Assembly (NCBI GenBank): GCA_019247255.1
Contig: JAFAPJ010000099.1
Span: 1 to 9,071 of the forward strand
Direction: 5' to 3'
Source of the DNA: Methylobacteriaceae bacterium
Lineage (GTDB): Bacteria > Pseudomonadota > Alphaproteobacteria > Rhizobiales > Beijerinckiaceae
Length of the DNA stretch: 9,071 nt
Positions 1-5,649 of this stretch are shown piece after piece (within the stretch, counting starts at the first letter, position 1; each line of letters begins with the position of its first letter). Under the pieces are notes generated by a model. The model ran no database searches and was not told the origin of the DNA. It saw only the letters and a program-made list of their open reading frames with translations. A program made the position numbers and the translations under genes.

Positions 1-450
1 GGCCGCCTCCGTCAAGGCCGAATCCGCGCCGGACACGTCCACGACCACGTGGACGTCGAGACCCTCGGCCAGCATGTCGAGGCTCGTCAGCATCGTGCAA
101 TTGTCGAGGCTGATGCCGCCGAGGACGACCTGGCGGCGGCCCTGGCCCAGAACCCAGTCCCGGAAGCCGCCCGACCGCCAGGCGCTCGGGGTGTGGCGCG
201 TGAAGTGCGGCGCGTCGGCGAATTCCTGCTTGATGAGCGGGAAGAAGTCGCCCCGGAAGCTGCCTTCGTCGCCGAGCACGCAAAGCGGGATGTCGAGCGC
301 TTTCAAGCTCCCCGCGAAGCCGCGCACGTTCTGATCGAAGCGTTCGCGCTCGATCGTGCGGATGCCGATCAGGAGCCCGGTCAGGAAGTCGACGAGGACG
401 CCGACGCATTGCTCGCGCACAAGGCGACCGTGCGAGGTGGTCTGCGTCAT
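1..450 (-). CDS. YcaC-like cysteine hydrolase (isochorismatase superfamily), 3' end cut by window edge
   Basis: This is the last visible gene of the minus-strand operon: 150 codons from an ATG at 450 to the window edge with no stop, so the C-terminus is missing. Residues 16-28 read VGVLVDFLTGLLI, like the LLVDHQAGLL segment that carries the catalytic Asp of YcaC; here the Asp is D21. Residues 83-91 (FTRHTPSAW) match the YcaC R-x(5)-AW segment, with Arg (R85) where most isochorismatase-like hydrolases have Lys. Residues 108-122 (VVLGGISLDNCTMLT) hold the nucleophile-position Cys, C118, followed by a DVHVVVDVSG strand. The family hydrolyses amide or ester bonds of small molecules; substrates of the YcaC branch are poorly known. 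The ATG overlaps the stop of the upstream hydrolase gene (ATGA, 450-447), and an AAGGGGAG ribosome site lies just before it. The family call is firm; the substrate is unknown. Confidence 0.85.
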   Translation of the reverse strand, partial: MTQTTSHGRLVREQCVGVLVDFLTGLLIGIRTIERERFDQNVRGFAGSLKALDIPLCVLGDEGSFRGDFFPLIKQEFADAPHFTRHTPSAWRSGGFRDWVLGQGRRQVVLGGISLDNCTMLTSLDMLAEGLDVHVVVDVSGADSALTEAA

Positions 451-1352
451 GAAGAGGTCTCCCCTTGATCGATCGTGGCACGACCGCTTGGGACGTTCGC
501 GAAATGCTCCCGCAGCACGGCCTCCAGCGCCTCGGGCTGCTCTTCCGCCACGAGATGTCCGCAATCCGGTATCGTCACGGAACGAGCGTGCGGCACCGCT
601 TGGCGGATCGCGTCGGGGTCGCCCGGCACGCCGCCCTCGCCCCGCACGTACAGCGTCGGCACGCGCACCGCGCCCGACGCCGACAGGTCTTGGATCTGGG
701 CTCCGGTTTCCGCCACGGCGCGGTACCACCCCGTCATCCCGCGGATGCCGTTCGGTTCCTTCATGCCGAGCGCGTGCTCCGCGACGTCGGCGTCCGTGAT
801 CGCAGCCTTGTTCACGGTCATATGGCTGTAGATCAGCCGAAGAAATTTCTCTTCCCGACCCCGATAGAAGAGTTCCGGCATGCCCGGCGTATTGTGAAGC
901 CCGAACTGCCAGTACCCGCCGTGGTTCCAGTCGGTGAAAGCGGTATAGCGCTCCGTATCGAACCCGAGGATCGGCTCGTCGACATACGTGAGCGTCCGCG
1001 TCGTCCCCGGAAAATCTGCAGCGAACAGAAGTGCAACCGGCGCGCCCATGTCGTGCCCTACGACATGGGCCGTCTCCACGCCGAGGCGATCCAGCAACCC
1101 TTTCATGTCCCGTGCGCCCGATCGGGCGTCGTAGCCGCTGTCGGGCTTCTTCGACCAGCCGTTGCCGCGCATATCCGGAACGATCACCCGGTGATCCCGC
1201 GCGAGCCGTGGTGCGAGACGGCGCCAGCTATGGGACGAGCCGCACCAGCCGTGCATCAGCAGGACAGCCTCTCCCTGCCCAGCATGGCGGACATGAAGGC
1301 TCGTCTGGCCGACGTCGACCGTGTCGATCGCGAAGCGGTCAAAGTGCATCAT
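447..1352 (-). CDS. Alpha/beta hydrolase, epoxide hydrolase / dehalogenase type (second copy)
   Basis: The 301-residue protein has an alpha/beta-hydrolase fold: oxyanion segment HGW (34-36), strand-turn VIVPDMRGNGWS (57-67), nucleophile elbow VGHDMGA (98-104) with Asp101 rather than Ser, and the C-terminal catalytic His in CGHLVAEEQPE (His266). The cap region (YWQFGLHNTPGMPELFYRGRE, about 147-167) and WYRAV with Tyr210 resemble epoxide hydrolases, which open epoxides through an Asp-ester intermediate; haloalkane and haloacetate dehalogenases share the same chemistry. It is probably cytoplasmic, as no signal peptide is seen. I chose the ATG at 1352 (followed by a second ATG at 1349), which leaves 35 bases after the ABM stop. 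A TTG at 1391 would add 13 residues and overlap that stop as TTGA, in line with the other junctions, but the added residues look unrelated to the fold. The 3' end overlaps the next gene by 4 bases. Substrate unknown. Confidence 0.88.
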   Translation of the reverse strand: MMHFDRFAIDTVDVGQTSLHVRHAGQGEAVLLMHGWCGSSHSWRRLAPRLARDHRVIVPDMRGNGWSKKPDSGYDARSGARDMKGLLDRLGVETAHVVGHDMGAPVALLFAADFPGTTRTLTYVDEPILGFDTERYTAFTDWNHGGYWQFGLHNTPGMPELFYRGREEKFLRLIYSHMTVNKAAITDADVAEHALGMKEPNGIRGMTGWYRAVAETGAQIQDLSASGAVRVPTLYVRGEGGVPGDPDAIRQAVPHARSVTIPDCGHLVAEEQPEALEAVLREHFANVPSGRATIDQGETSS

Positions 1353-1387
1353 GTTGTCTTCAGCCGATCGATGGGCGTCCCTCGGGA

Positions 1388-1756
1388 TCAAGCCACGCAG
1401 ATCCCGTCAACGTGGATCTTCTGGAACAGGTGAGGCCGCGCCGTGACGGAGGGAGGATAAGCCTCCATCGATTGCTTGAATTCGGGGTGTTCGAAAGCAG
1501 CGCGGAAATGCCCGAGGGTCTCCCAGACGGCATAGTTGACGAACATCGCGCTGTTTCCGACCGCCCGGTGCAGCTGGGTCGAGATATAGCCAGGCTGCTT
1601 TTGCATCCAGGCGGCGTCTTTCTTCCAGGCTGCCAAGTACGCGTCCACGTGCGCGGGATCGACGCTGAACACGTTCAGAAGCACGACCGGCGCGGCGTCC
1701 CCGCTCAGCTGCTGCTGGATCGGCGTATGCGGGTCGAGCGGTTCCATCGAGATCAT
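1388..1756 (-). CDS. Antibiotic biosynthesis monooxygenase (ABM) domain protein
   Basis: The 122-residue protein has a single ABM-type ferredoxin-like domain at about residues 24-115: strand VVLLNVFSV, an Ala-rich helix (HVDAYLAAWKKDAAWMQ), then QPGYISTQLHRAV, MFVNYAVWET and FRAAFEHPEF. The PGYIST and YAVWE segments are typical of the family. Some members oxidise aromatic substrates to quinones without a metal or flavin, using O2, while others degrade heme or have no shown activity; which applies here cannot be told. About 23 residues precede the domain. The ATG at 1756 has AAGGA about 6 bases upstream, whereas the in-frame ATG at 1747 has no ribosome site, so I prefer 1756. The start overlaps the stop of the reductase gene (ATGA, 1756-1753), which indicates translational coupling. 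By eye the codons are less GC-rich at wobble positions than those of genes at the right end of the window. Confidence 0.85.
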   Translation of the reverse strand: MISMEPLDPHTPIQQQLSGDAAPVVLLNVFSVDPAHVDAYLAAWKKDAAWMQKQPGYISTQLHRAVGNSAMFVNYAVWETLGHFRAAFEHPEFKQSMEAYPPSVTARPHLFQKIHVDGICVA

Positions 1757-2685
1757 GCTGGATCCTTTCCGGAGGCGGAGGTCGGTTGCGTTCTGGCCAG
1801 GAACTCGCCGAAGCTCTCGGGGCGCAGCTCCGGGAAGCGCTCGTTCTGCGGGGCGTCGAGCGCGGTGCGGCCGGTGATCATGTAGAGCTGGTAGAGCGCC
1901 GGCACGGTGGCCATCGGGTCCGGGTTCGCCGCGCGCGTCCGCGCTATGAAGGCGTTGAGCTCATCGATCGAACCGCGAGTCTCCGCGCGGACCTCCTGCC
2001 CGGTCGCTTGGCCGAGAGCCTTCGCGATCTCGACGAACGACAGCCGCTCGCCGCTGACGGCGAGCTTGCCGGCCGGAACGGTCCGATCGAGGGCCGCGCG
2101 CGCTGTGAAACGGGCCGTGTCCTCGATGCTGGTCGCATCGAACTCCTCGTTGCCGTCGCCCCAGAAACGGACGACGTGGCGGTCCGCGTCGTAGACCTGG
2201 AAGAAGGGCGCCGTCAGAATATCCATGAAGGCCCCGTTCAGGACATGGACGCTTTCCAGCCCGAGCTCGGCGATGCGCTCGTCGGCCTCGCGGCGCATCG
2301 CGAGGAGCGGATGCTCGCCCTTCGGCGCCTTGAACAGGTCGACCGCGAAGTCCGACGGAAAGATGCGCCGGACGCCGTTCGCTTGGGCGGCGCGGGCGAG
2401 CGCGACCTGGCCGTCGACGATCACGTCCGGTCCACCCTGGACGGCCGACACGACGACGTCCGCCCCCGCGGTGGCGTCCATCAGGCTGGCCTCGTCCCGC
2501 AGGTCGCCGAATGCGAGCGTGGCGCCCCGGGCCACGAGCGCGCGAAGCGGCGGCCCCTTGCCCGCATCCTCCTGCGCGCCCTGCCGGACGAGCAGTCGGA
2601 CCTTCGCCTCCGAGCGTCCGAGACAGTGATGTGCGATGCGGCCGCCGAGCTGACCGGTGGCGCCGACCACGAGAACCGTCGTCAC
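1753..2685 (-). CDS. NmrA-like NAD(P)-dependent oxidoreductase (isoflavone-reductase-like SDR)
   Basis: The 310-residue atypical short-chain dehydrogenase begins with a Rossmann strand and glycine motif, VLVVGATGQLGG (4-15). LLVR follows at the end of strand 2; Arg34 there suits NADP(H). RIFPSDFAVD (107-116) is the counterpart of the PSEFG-x-D segment of isoflavone and phenylcoumaran benzylic ether reductases. The catalytic Lys those enzymes carry about 20 residues later is not evident: the region reads LLAMRREADERI. It may therefore be a reductase with a different proton donor or a redox-sensing NmrA-type protein. The GTG start at 2685 is supported by GGAGGGAGG a few bases upstream and by its GTGA overlap with the stop of the preceding hydrolase. 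The reading frame stays open far upstream to 3438, but that part is Arg/Ala/Pro-rich shadow sequence inside the neighbouring gene. It is the only evident NAD(P)-binding enzyme of the operon. Confidence 0.87.
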   Translation of the reverse strand: MTTVLVVGATGQLGGRIAHHCLGRSEAKVRLLVRQGAQEDAGKGPPLRALVARGATLAFGDLRDEASLMDATAGADVVVSAVQGGPDVIVDGQVALARAAQANGVRRIFPSDFAVDLFKAPKGEHPLLAMRREADERIAELGLESVHVLNGAFMDILTAPFFQVYDADRHVVRFWGDGNEEFDATSIEDTARFTARAALDRTVPAGKLAVSGERLSFVEIAKALGQATGQEVRAETRGSIDELNAFIARTRAANPDPMATVPALYQLYMITGRTALDAPQNERFPELRPESFGEFLARTQPTSASGKDPA

Positions 2686-3560
2686 GACTCGCCTCCCTCC
2701 CCCGTCAGGAATTGCAGCAGGCGCTCGGCGACGGGCGCCGGGTTCTCGTCCCCGATCCAATGGCCGGCCTGCGGGATGACGTAGGTCTCGAGGTTGCGGG
2801 CGACCGGGCCCCAGAGCGCGTCCAGGGCCGGTCCCGCGGATGCTTCGCCGCCCATCGCCAGCACCGGCATGGCGAGCGGCTGCCGCTTCAGCGCCGCGTT
2901 GTCGCGAGCGTCTTGCCAGACCGCCGCGTAATACTGGACGCCGGCGCGCAGCGCGCCGGGTTTCGTGACCTCGCGGTGGTAGCTCTCGAAATGGTCGGCG
3001 CTGACGGCGCCCTGACCACGATAGGTGATGTGGCCGAAGAACCAGGCCAGCATCTCCCGCTCGCGCCCGCTCATGAGCCAGACCGCGGCGTCGGGCACGG
3101 TGAACAGCGCGAGATGCCAGTTGGAGCCGATCGTCCAGTCGGGCGAGGGCGTCATTTGCTGCTCGAAGCCGAAGCCTGCGAGACCGAACTCGGCGACCGC
3201 GAGCCGCCTCACGCGCTCCGGAAAGCGGCGCGCGAAGGCGCAAGCCACGCCGGCTCCGAGATCGTAGCCGACGATCGCGGCCTGCCCGATCCCGAGATGG
3301 TCGAGGAGGCCGGCGATGTCGCCCGCCATCGTGTCCTTGTCGTAGCCGCCCGGCGTGATGGTCGAGGCGCCGGCCCCGCGCTGGTCTGGCATGATCACAC
3401 GATGGCGCGCGGCGAGGGCGGGCGCGATCGCGTGCCACATGAGGCTGTGCTGCGGCCAGCCATGAAGGAGGAGGACGGGCGGCCCGTCGCCGGCGATCCG
3501 GTAATGAATCTGCACCTCGCCGATCTCGGCGCGCCCGTGCGCGAAGGCGTCGAAACGCAT
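2682..3560 (-). CDS. Alpha/beta hydrolase, epoxide hydrolase type (first copy)
   Basis: The 292-residue protein has all main marks of the epoxide hydrolase branch. These are the oxyanion motif HGWPQ (33-37), VIMPDQRGAGAS (55-66), nucleophile elbow VGYDLGAGV (97-105) with Asp100, a cap with SNWHLALFTVPD (146-157) and SGREREMLAWFF, and the YHREVTKPGALRAG segment leading to YYAAVW, whose Tyr210/Tyr211 occupy the place of a ring-opening Tyr. The C-terminal catalytic His is His267 (QAGHWIGDENP). Expected chemistry is hydrolysis of an epoxide, or of a carbon-halogen bond, through an Asp ester. The ATG at 3560 lies 4 bases after the SnoaL-like stop, with a modest AGGGCGGG ribosome site inside the end of that gene. 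The stop overlaps the next start (GTGA). It is clearly more distant from the second hydrolase of the operon (447-1352) than a recent duplicate would be. Substrate unknown. Confidence 0.9.
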   Translation of the reverse strand: MRFDAFAHGRAEIGEVQIHYRIAGDGPPVLLLHGWPQHSLMWHAIAPALAARHRVIMPDQRGAGASTITPGGYDKDTMAGDIAGLLDHLGIGQAAIVGYDLGAGVACAFARRFPERVRRLAVAEFGLAGFGFEQQMTPSPDWTIGSNWHLALFTVPDAAVWLMSGREREMLAWFFGHITYRGQGAVSADHFESYHREVTKPGALRAGVQYYAAVWQDARDNAALKRQPLAMPVLAMGGEASAGPALDALWGPVARNLETYVIPQAGHWIGDENPAPVAERLLQFLTGEGGES

Positions 3561-3564
3561 CGCG

Positions 3565-3981
3565 TCACCCGCCCTGGCCGACGTCGATCGTCATGCTCGG
3601 ATCGATCTCGACCCGGTGGTGGACGATCAGCCAGCGCCCGTTCTCGCGGCGCAGCTCGTCCGTGACCTTGCAGGTCGCGACGAGGGCAGGTTCCGTCTCT
3701 CCCTCGAAGACCGGCATCAGCCAGGTCACCTGGGCGCGGTCGCCGTCGCCTTCGATGACCGGGTTGGCGAGCAGGTGCCGCTTGAGGCTCCCCTCGCCGT
3801 CGAAGATCCGGCGCAGGTCGCCGCGGAAGCCGTCGCCGGCCTGCGCCTGGAAGGCTCCGCTGATCTGGCCGTCGGGGGCGTAATGGTCAGCCAGTTCCTC
3901 GACGTCCTTGGCGTCGGCGGCCCAGTTCGCACGCGCGAGAACGTCCAGGATGGCGAGCCGGTCGTCTGCAGTCAGGGGCAC
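3565..3981 (-). CDS. SnoaL-like / NTF2-fold domain protein, first gene of the operon
   Basis: The 138-residue protein looks like the SnoaL-like branch of the NTF2 superfamily. An N-terminal helix pair (DRLAILDVLARANWAADA, EELADHYAPDGQISG) is followed by RHLLANPVIEGDGDRAQVTW, LVATCKVTDELRRENGRW and LIVHHRVEIDPS, the usual curved-sheet strands. Members range from polyketide cyclases and isomerases to proteins without known activity. His69 and His121/His122 line up with positions that often face the pocket. I chose the GTG at 3981 because GGAGA lies 7 bases upstream and the conserved fold starts right after it. The open frame extends to 4248, but that part lies under the divergent LysR gene and reads as low-complexity Ser/Arg sequence. 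The gene sits directly downstream of the divergent control region, so it is probably the first cistron. The fold call is good; the function is not known. Confidence 0.82.
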   Translation of the reverse strand: MPLTADDRLAILDVLARANWAADAKDVEELADHYAPDGQISGAFQAQAGDGFRGDLRRIFDGEGSLKRHLLANPVIEGDGDRAQVTWLMPVFEGETEPALVATCKVTDELRRENGRWLIVHHRVEIDPSMTIDVGQGG

Positions 3982-4090
3982 AGCCGTTCTCCGTATGGAC
4001 GCGGTGAAGTGTCCGGCATTGAACGTCCTGCTCAAATCCTGGATACGTGCAGTTCTGGAAGTCTCAGTTCCAAACTTGCCGGAATACCCG
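3982..4090. promoter_or_regulatory. Divergent control region between LysR gene and operon
   Basis: These 109 bases separate the GTG of the SnoaL-like gene from the ATG of the LysR gene and must hold both promoters. The stretch is visibly less GC-rich than the flanking genes. For the LysR direction, TTGAAC (4019-4024) lies 17 bases from GATACG (4042-4047), an acceptable sigma-70-like pair. In the operon direction the best pair I see is TTGAGC (4036-4031) with a poor -10, so that promoter may need activation. Promoter calls are inference from motif matching only. Confidence 0.45.
4056..4072. promoter_or_regulatory. Candidate LysR operator: TGGAA-N7-TTCCA
   Basis: A perfect 5-base inverted repeat, TGGAA, gtctcag, TTCCA, ends 18 bases before the LysR start codon. 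A CAGTTC direct repeat (4050-4055 and 4065-4070) overlaps it at a 15-base period. LysR-type regulators usually bind interrupted dyads between divergent genes. If the -35/-10 pair at 4019-4047 is right, the dyad lies at or just after the LysR transcript start, a position suited to autorepression. Binding is inferred, not shown. Confidence 0.4.
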
Positions 4091-4990
4091 ATGCGCGACC
4101 TGAACGAGCTCGAGATCTTGGACCGGATCGCGGCGCGGCTCAGCCTGGAAGCGGCCGCGCGTGATCTCGATCTGTCTCCGTCGACGGTGAGCCGCAAGCT
4201 GTCCGCGCTCGAGAGGCGCCTGGGGGTCGCGCTCGTCCACCGCACCACGCGCGCTGTCCGGCTGACACCGGCCGGCCTCGCCTACGCCGAGAAATGTCGC
4301 GAGCTCTGCCTGGCTGCCGATCAGGCCGACGCAACCATCGCGAGCTTGCGCGAGAGCTTCTCCGGCGAGCTCTCCGTCAATGCTCCGGCGTTGTTCGGTC
4401 GCCTGGTCCTCGGCCCCGTGCTCTTCGCCTTCGCGCAACGTCACCCTCGCGTTCAGATCAGGCTCCGGCTCACGAACGCGTTCGTCGACCCCGTCACGGA
4501 TGGGGCAGACCTCGTATTTCGCACCGGGTCCTTGGCCGATTCCCGGCTGCGCGCGCGCAAGCTCGCCGACGCCGAGATGGCGGTGGTGGCGAGTCCGGCC
4601 TGCATCGCGGCCCATGGCGAGCCGATGACGCTGGACGAGGTCGCGCAGAGACCGTGCCTCGTGTTCGGGACAGTCGGATCGCGATGGCGATGCGGGCGCG
4701 CGGACGGGCTTGAGGTCAAAACGGCACTGGCGATCGACGACCTCGAAATGCTCCGGGATGCGGCCGTCGCCGGGTTGGGCTTCGCCCTTCTGCCGGCGTT
4801 CCTCGTCGCATCCGCGGTCGCGAGCGGCCGGCTGCGCCGCGTCGCGCTCAGCGAGGATCTCGGTTCCAATCCGGTCCACGCGATCTACCCCAACCACGAT
4901 ATCCCGAACCCCTGCGCGCGGGCCGTCGCGGACGAGACGGCGCGTCAGCTGGCGCGGGATCCATCATGGCGGTCGCCCGCGCCGGATTGA
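4091..4990 (+). CDS. LysR-family transcriptional regulator
   Basis: The 299-residue protein has the LysR layout. The N-terminal winged helix-turn-helix covers about residues 1-60: AAARDLDLSPSTVSRKLSALERRLGV is the HTH and its following helix, and HRTTRAVRLTPAG is the wing. A linker helix comes next, then an effector-binding domain from about residue 88 (SGELSVNAPALFGRLVLGPVL) to the end. The GRLVLGPVLFAFAQRHP and FVDPVTDGADLVFRTG segments resemble the CrgA-like branch, whose members often control oxidoreductase or hydrolase genes next to them. The ATG at 4091 was chosen because the conserved LEIL-D-IAARLSLEAAA region begins a few residues later and GGAA precedes it. The frame is open to 3908, but the extension has no family similarity and crosses the control region. 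It probably controls the divergent six-gene operon in response to a substrate or intermediate. The effector is unknown. Confidence 0.93.
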   Translation: MRDLNELEILDRIAARLSLEAAARDLDLSPSTVSRKLSALERRLGVALVHRTTRAVRLTPAGLAYAEKCRELCLAADQADATIASLRESFSGELSVNAPALFGRLVLGPVLFAFAQRHPRVQIRLRLTNAFVDPVTDGADLVFRTGSLADSRLRARKLADAEMAVVASPACIAAHGEPMTLDEVAQRPCLVFGTVGSRWRCGRADGLEVKTALAIDDLEMLRDAAVAGLGFALLPAFLVASAVASGRLRRVALSEDLGSNPVHAIYPNHDIPNPCARAVADETARQLARDPSWRSPAPD

Positions 4991-5103
4991 CGGGGTCGAT
5001 GGAGGCTCTCGGCCGTCATGCGAGATTGCTCGCGGGCGGCCCTGGTCGGTCCTATTTCGGCCGGCCCCGGCGCGCGTCCTGGCCGGCGACCGCAATTTCG
5101 CCC

Positions 5104-5183
5104 AACTTGGCCGTTCCGGTCGCGGCAACCACAACAGCGACGGACGGGGCCGGTGAGCCGGCCCGGTCAAACTTGGAGTTCCG
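5104..5183 (+). repeat. Paired AACTTGG-N1/2-GTTCCG elements upstream of secreted-protein gene
   Basis: AACTTGG, CC, GTTCCG occurs at 5104-5118, and AACTTGG, A, GTTCCG at 5170-5183. The copies match at 13 bases and differ only in the 1-2 base spacer; they are 66 bases apart. The second copy contains the GGAG that acts as ribosome site for the ATG at 5188. They could be paired regulator sites or an old local duplication. Both copies are seen directly; any role is inference. Confidence 0.35.
5147..5164. other. GC-rich hairpin (GGGCCGG-TGAG-CCGGCCC) in the 5' leader
   Basis: A perfect 7-base stem with a four-base TGAG loop ends 23 bases before the ATG at 5188. No T run follows, so it is not a standard intrinsic terminator. 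It could mark the end of the LysR transcript or fold in the leader of the secreted-protein mRNA and affect translation. High GC makes such stems common by chance. Confidence 0.35.
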
Positions 5184-5187
5184 CCTG

Positions 5188-5586
5188 ATGGTGTTGTCGG
5201 CCCTCGGCCGCGCCGCGCTCGCCCTCTCCCTCCTGGCGGGGCCGGTTCTCGTCTCGGCCCTGCCCAGCACCGCGGACGCCAAAGCCTACTACACCCGCAA
5301 GCGCGTGAACGGCCGATGGGTCAACGGCCATTTCGGCAAGGCGAGCTGGACGGCGCTACCGGCCGCGGCGGCCACGGGTTCGACGGCGGCGGCCGCCGAG
5401 ACGCCGATCCCACCCGCCCGAGAAGGCGCTCCGGGGCAGCCGGCCCCGGCGGCGGCGAGCGAGGCTCCGAAAGGGCCGCTCGACCATATCTGGGGCGAGC
5501 ACATGACCCGCCTCCATTCCGCCCTGCAGGACCGCGCCCGGGCGATCGCCGTCGGGCTCATGCCCTCGGCCGCCGCCAGCGACTGA
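5188..5586 (+). CDS. Small exported protein of unknown function
   Basis: I do not recognise a named family. The 132-residue product begins with a signal peptide: MVLSALGRAALALSLLAGPV forms the charged and hydrophobic part, and STADA-KAYY at residues 27-35 is a likely cleavage site. The mature N-terminus (about 32-54, YYTRKRVNGRWVNGHFGKAS) is basic and aromatic, with a repeated VNG. A 40-residue Ala/Pro/Gly linker (57-95) follows, then a helix-prone end (PLDHIWGEHMTRLHSALQDRARAIAVG, 97-123). It probably works in the periplasm or at the cell surface. The ATG at 5188 fits because the signal peptide starts there and GGAG lies 9 bases upstream. The frame is open from 4966, but the earlier part has no ribosome site or signal features. 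A TPR gene with its own signal peptide follows after 63 bases, so the two may be cotranscribed. Confidence 0.7.
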   Translation: MVLSALGRAALALSLLAGPVLVSALPSTADAKAYYTRKRVNGRWVNGHFGKASWTALPAAAATGSTAAAAETPIPPAREGAPGQPAPAAASEAPKGPLDHIWGEHMTRLHSALQDRARAIAVGLMPSAAASD

Positions 5587-5604
5587 ACCGACCTTCCCGC
5601 GGCA

Positions 5605-5624
5605 TCCCGCCCGTTGACGCGGGA
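5605..5624. other. Hairpin TCCCGC-N8-GCGGGA between the two exported-protein genes
   Basis: A perfect 6-base stem with an 8-base loop lies in the 63-base gap after the stop at 5586. It has no T run. It could dampen read-through into the TPR gene or be a stabilising 3' structure; chance is also possible at this GC content. Confidence 0.3.
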
Positions 5625-5649
5625 CCTGCCCCGGGCGGACACTCGACGC

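Larger units (their letters stand above)
4991..5187. other. Intergenic region between LysR gene and secreted-protein gene
   Basis: This is the longest gap in the window, 197 bases. It contains a CCGGCC...GGCCGG inverted repeat (5061-5066 with 5081-5086, 14-base loop) that might end the LysR transcript, although no T run follows. It also holds a tight hairpin near 5147-5164 and two copies of an AACTTGG...GTTCCG element (5104-5118 and 5170-5183), listed separately. I see no convincing ORF with its own ribosome site. A frame open from 4966 into the downstream gene starts inside the LysR gene and lacks family features until 5188. Confidence 0.5.

Noticed and set aside
465..1433. 322-codon plus-strand frame opposite the second hydrolase
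   Set aside because: It has His/Arg-rich shadow composition with no fold or ribosome site, while the minus strand encodes a full alpha/beta hydrolase.
2686..3438. Open 5' extension of the NmrA-like frame, giving a 561-residue product
   Set aside because: The extension lies antisense-free but out of frame inside the upstream hydrolase gene, is Arg/Ala/Pro-rich without domain similarity, and the GTG at 2685 has a strong ribosome site.
4043..4072. EcfG-type general stress promoter (GGAAC...CGTT) reading toward the operon
   Set aside because: GGAAC is present on the minus strand, but the next CGT is 19 bases away rather than 16-17 and reads CGTA, so it does not fit the consensus.
3908..4090. 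Upstream start for the LysR gene
   Set aside because: The added 61 residues have no LysR similarity and would overlap the SnoaL-like gene; the LysR DNA-binding domain begins right after the ATG at 4091.
3982..4248. N-terminal extension of the SnoaL-like frame under the LysR gene
   Set aside because: It is Ser/Arg-rich shadow sequence crossing the divergent promoter region; the GTG at 3981 has a ribosome site and begins the conserved fold.
4966..5187. Earlier start for the exported-protein gene
   Set aside because: It begins inside the LysR gene without a ribosome site and would bury the clear signal peptide that begins at 5188.
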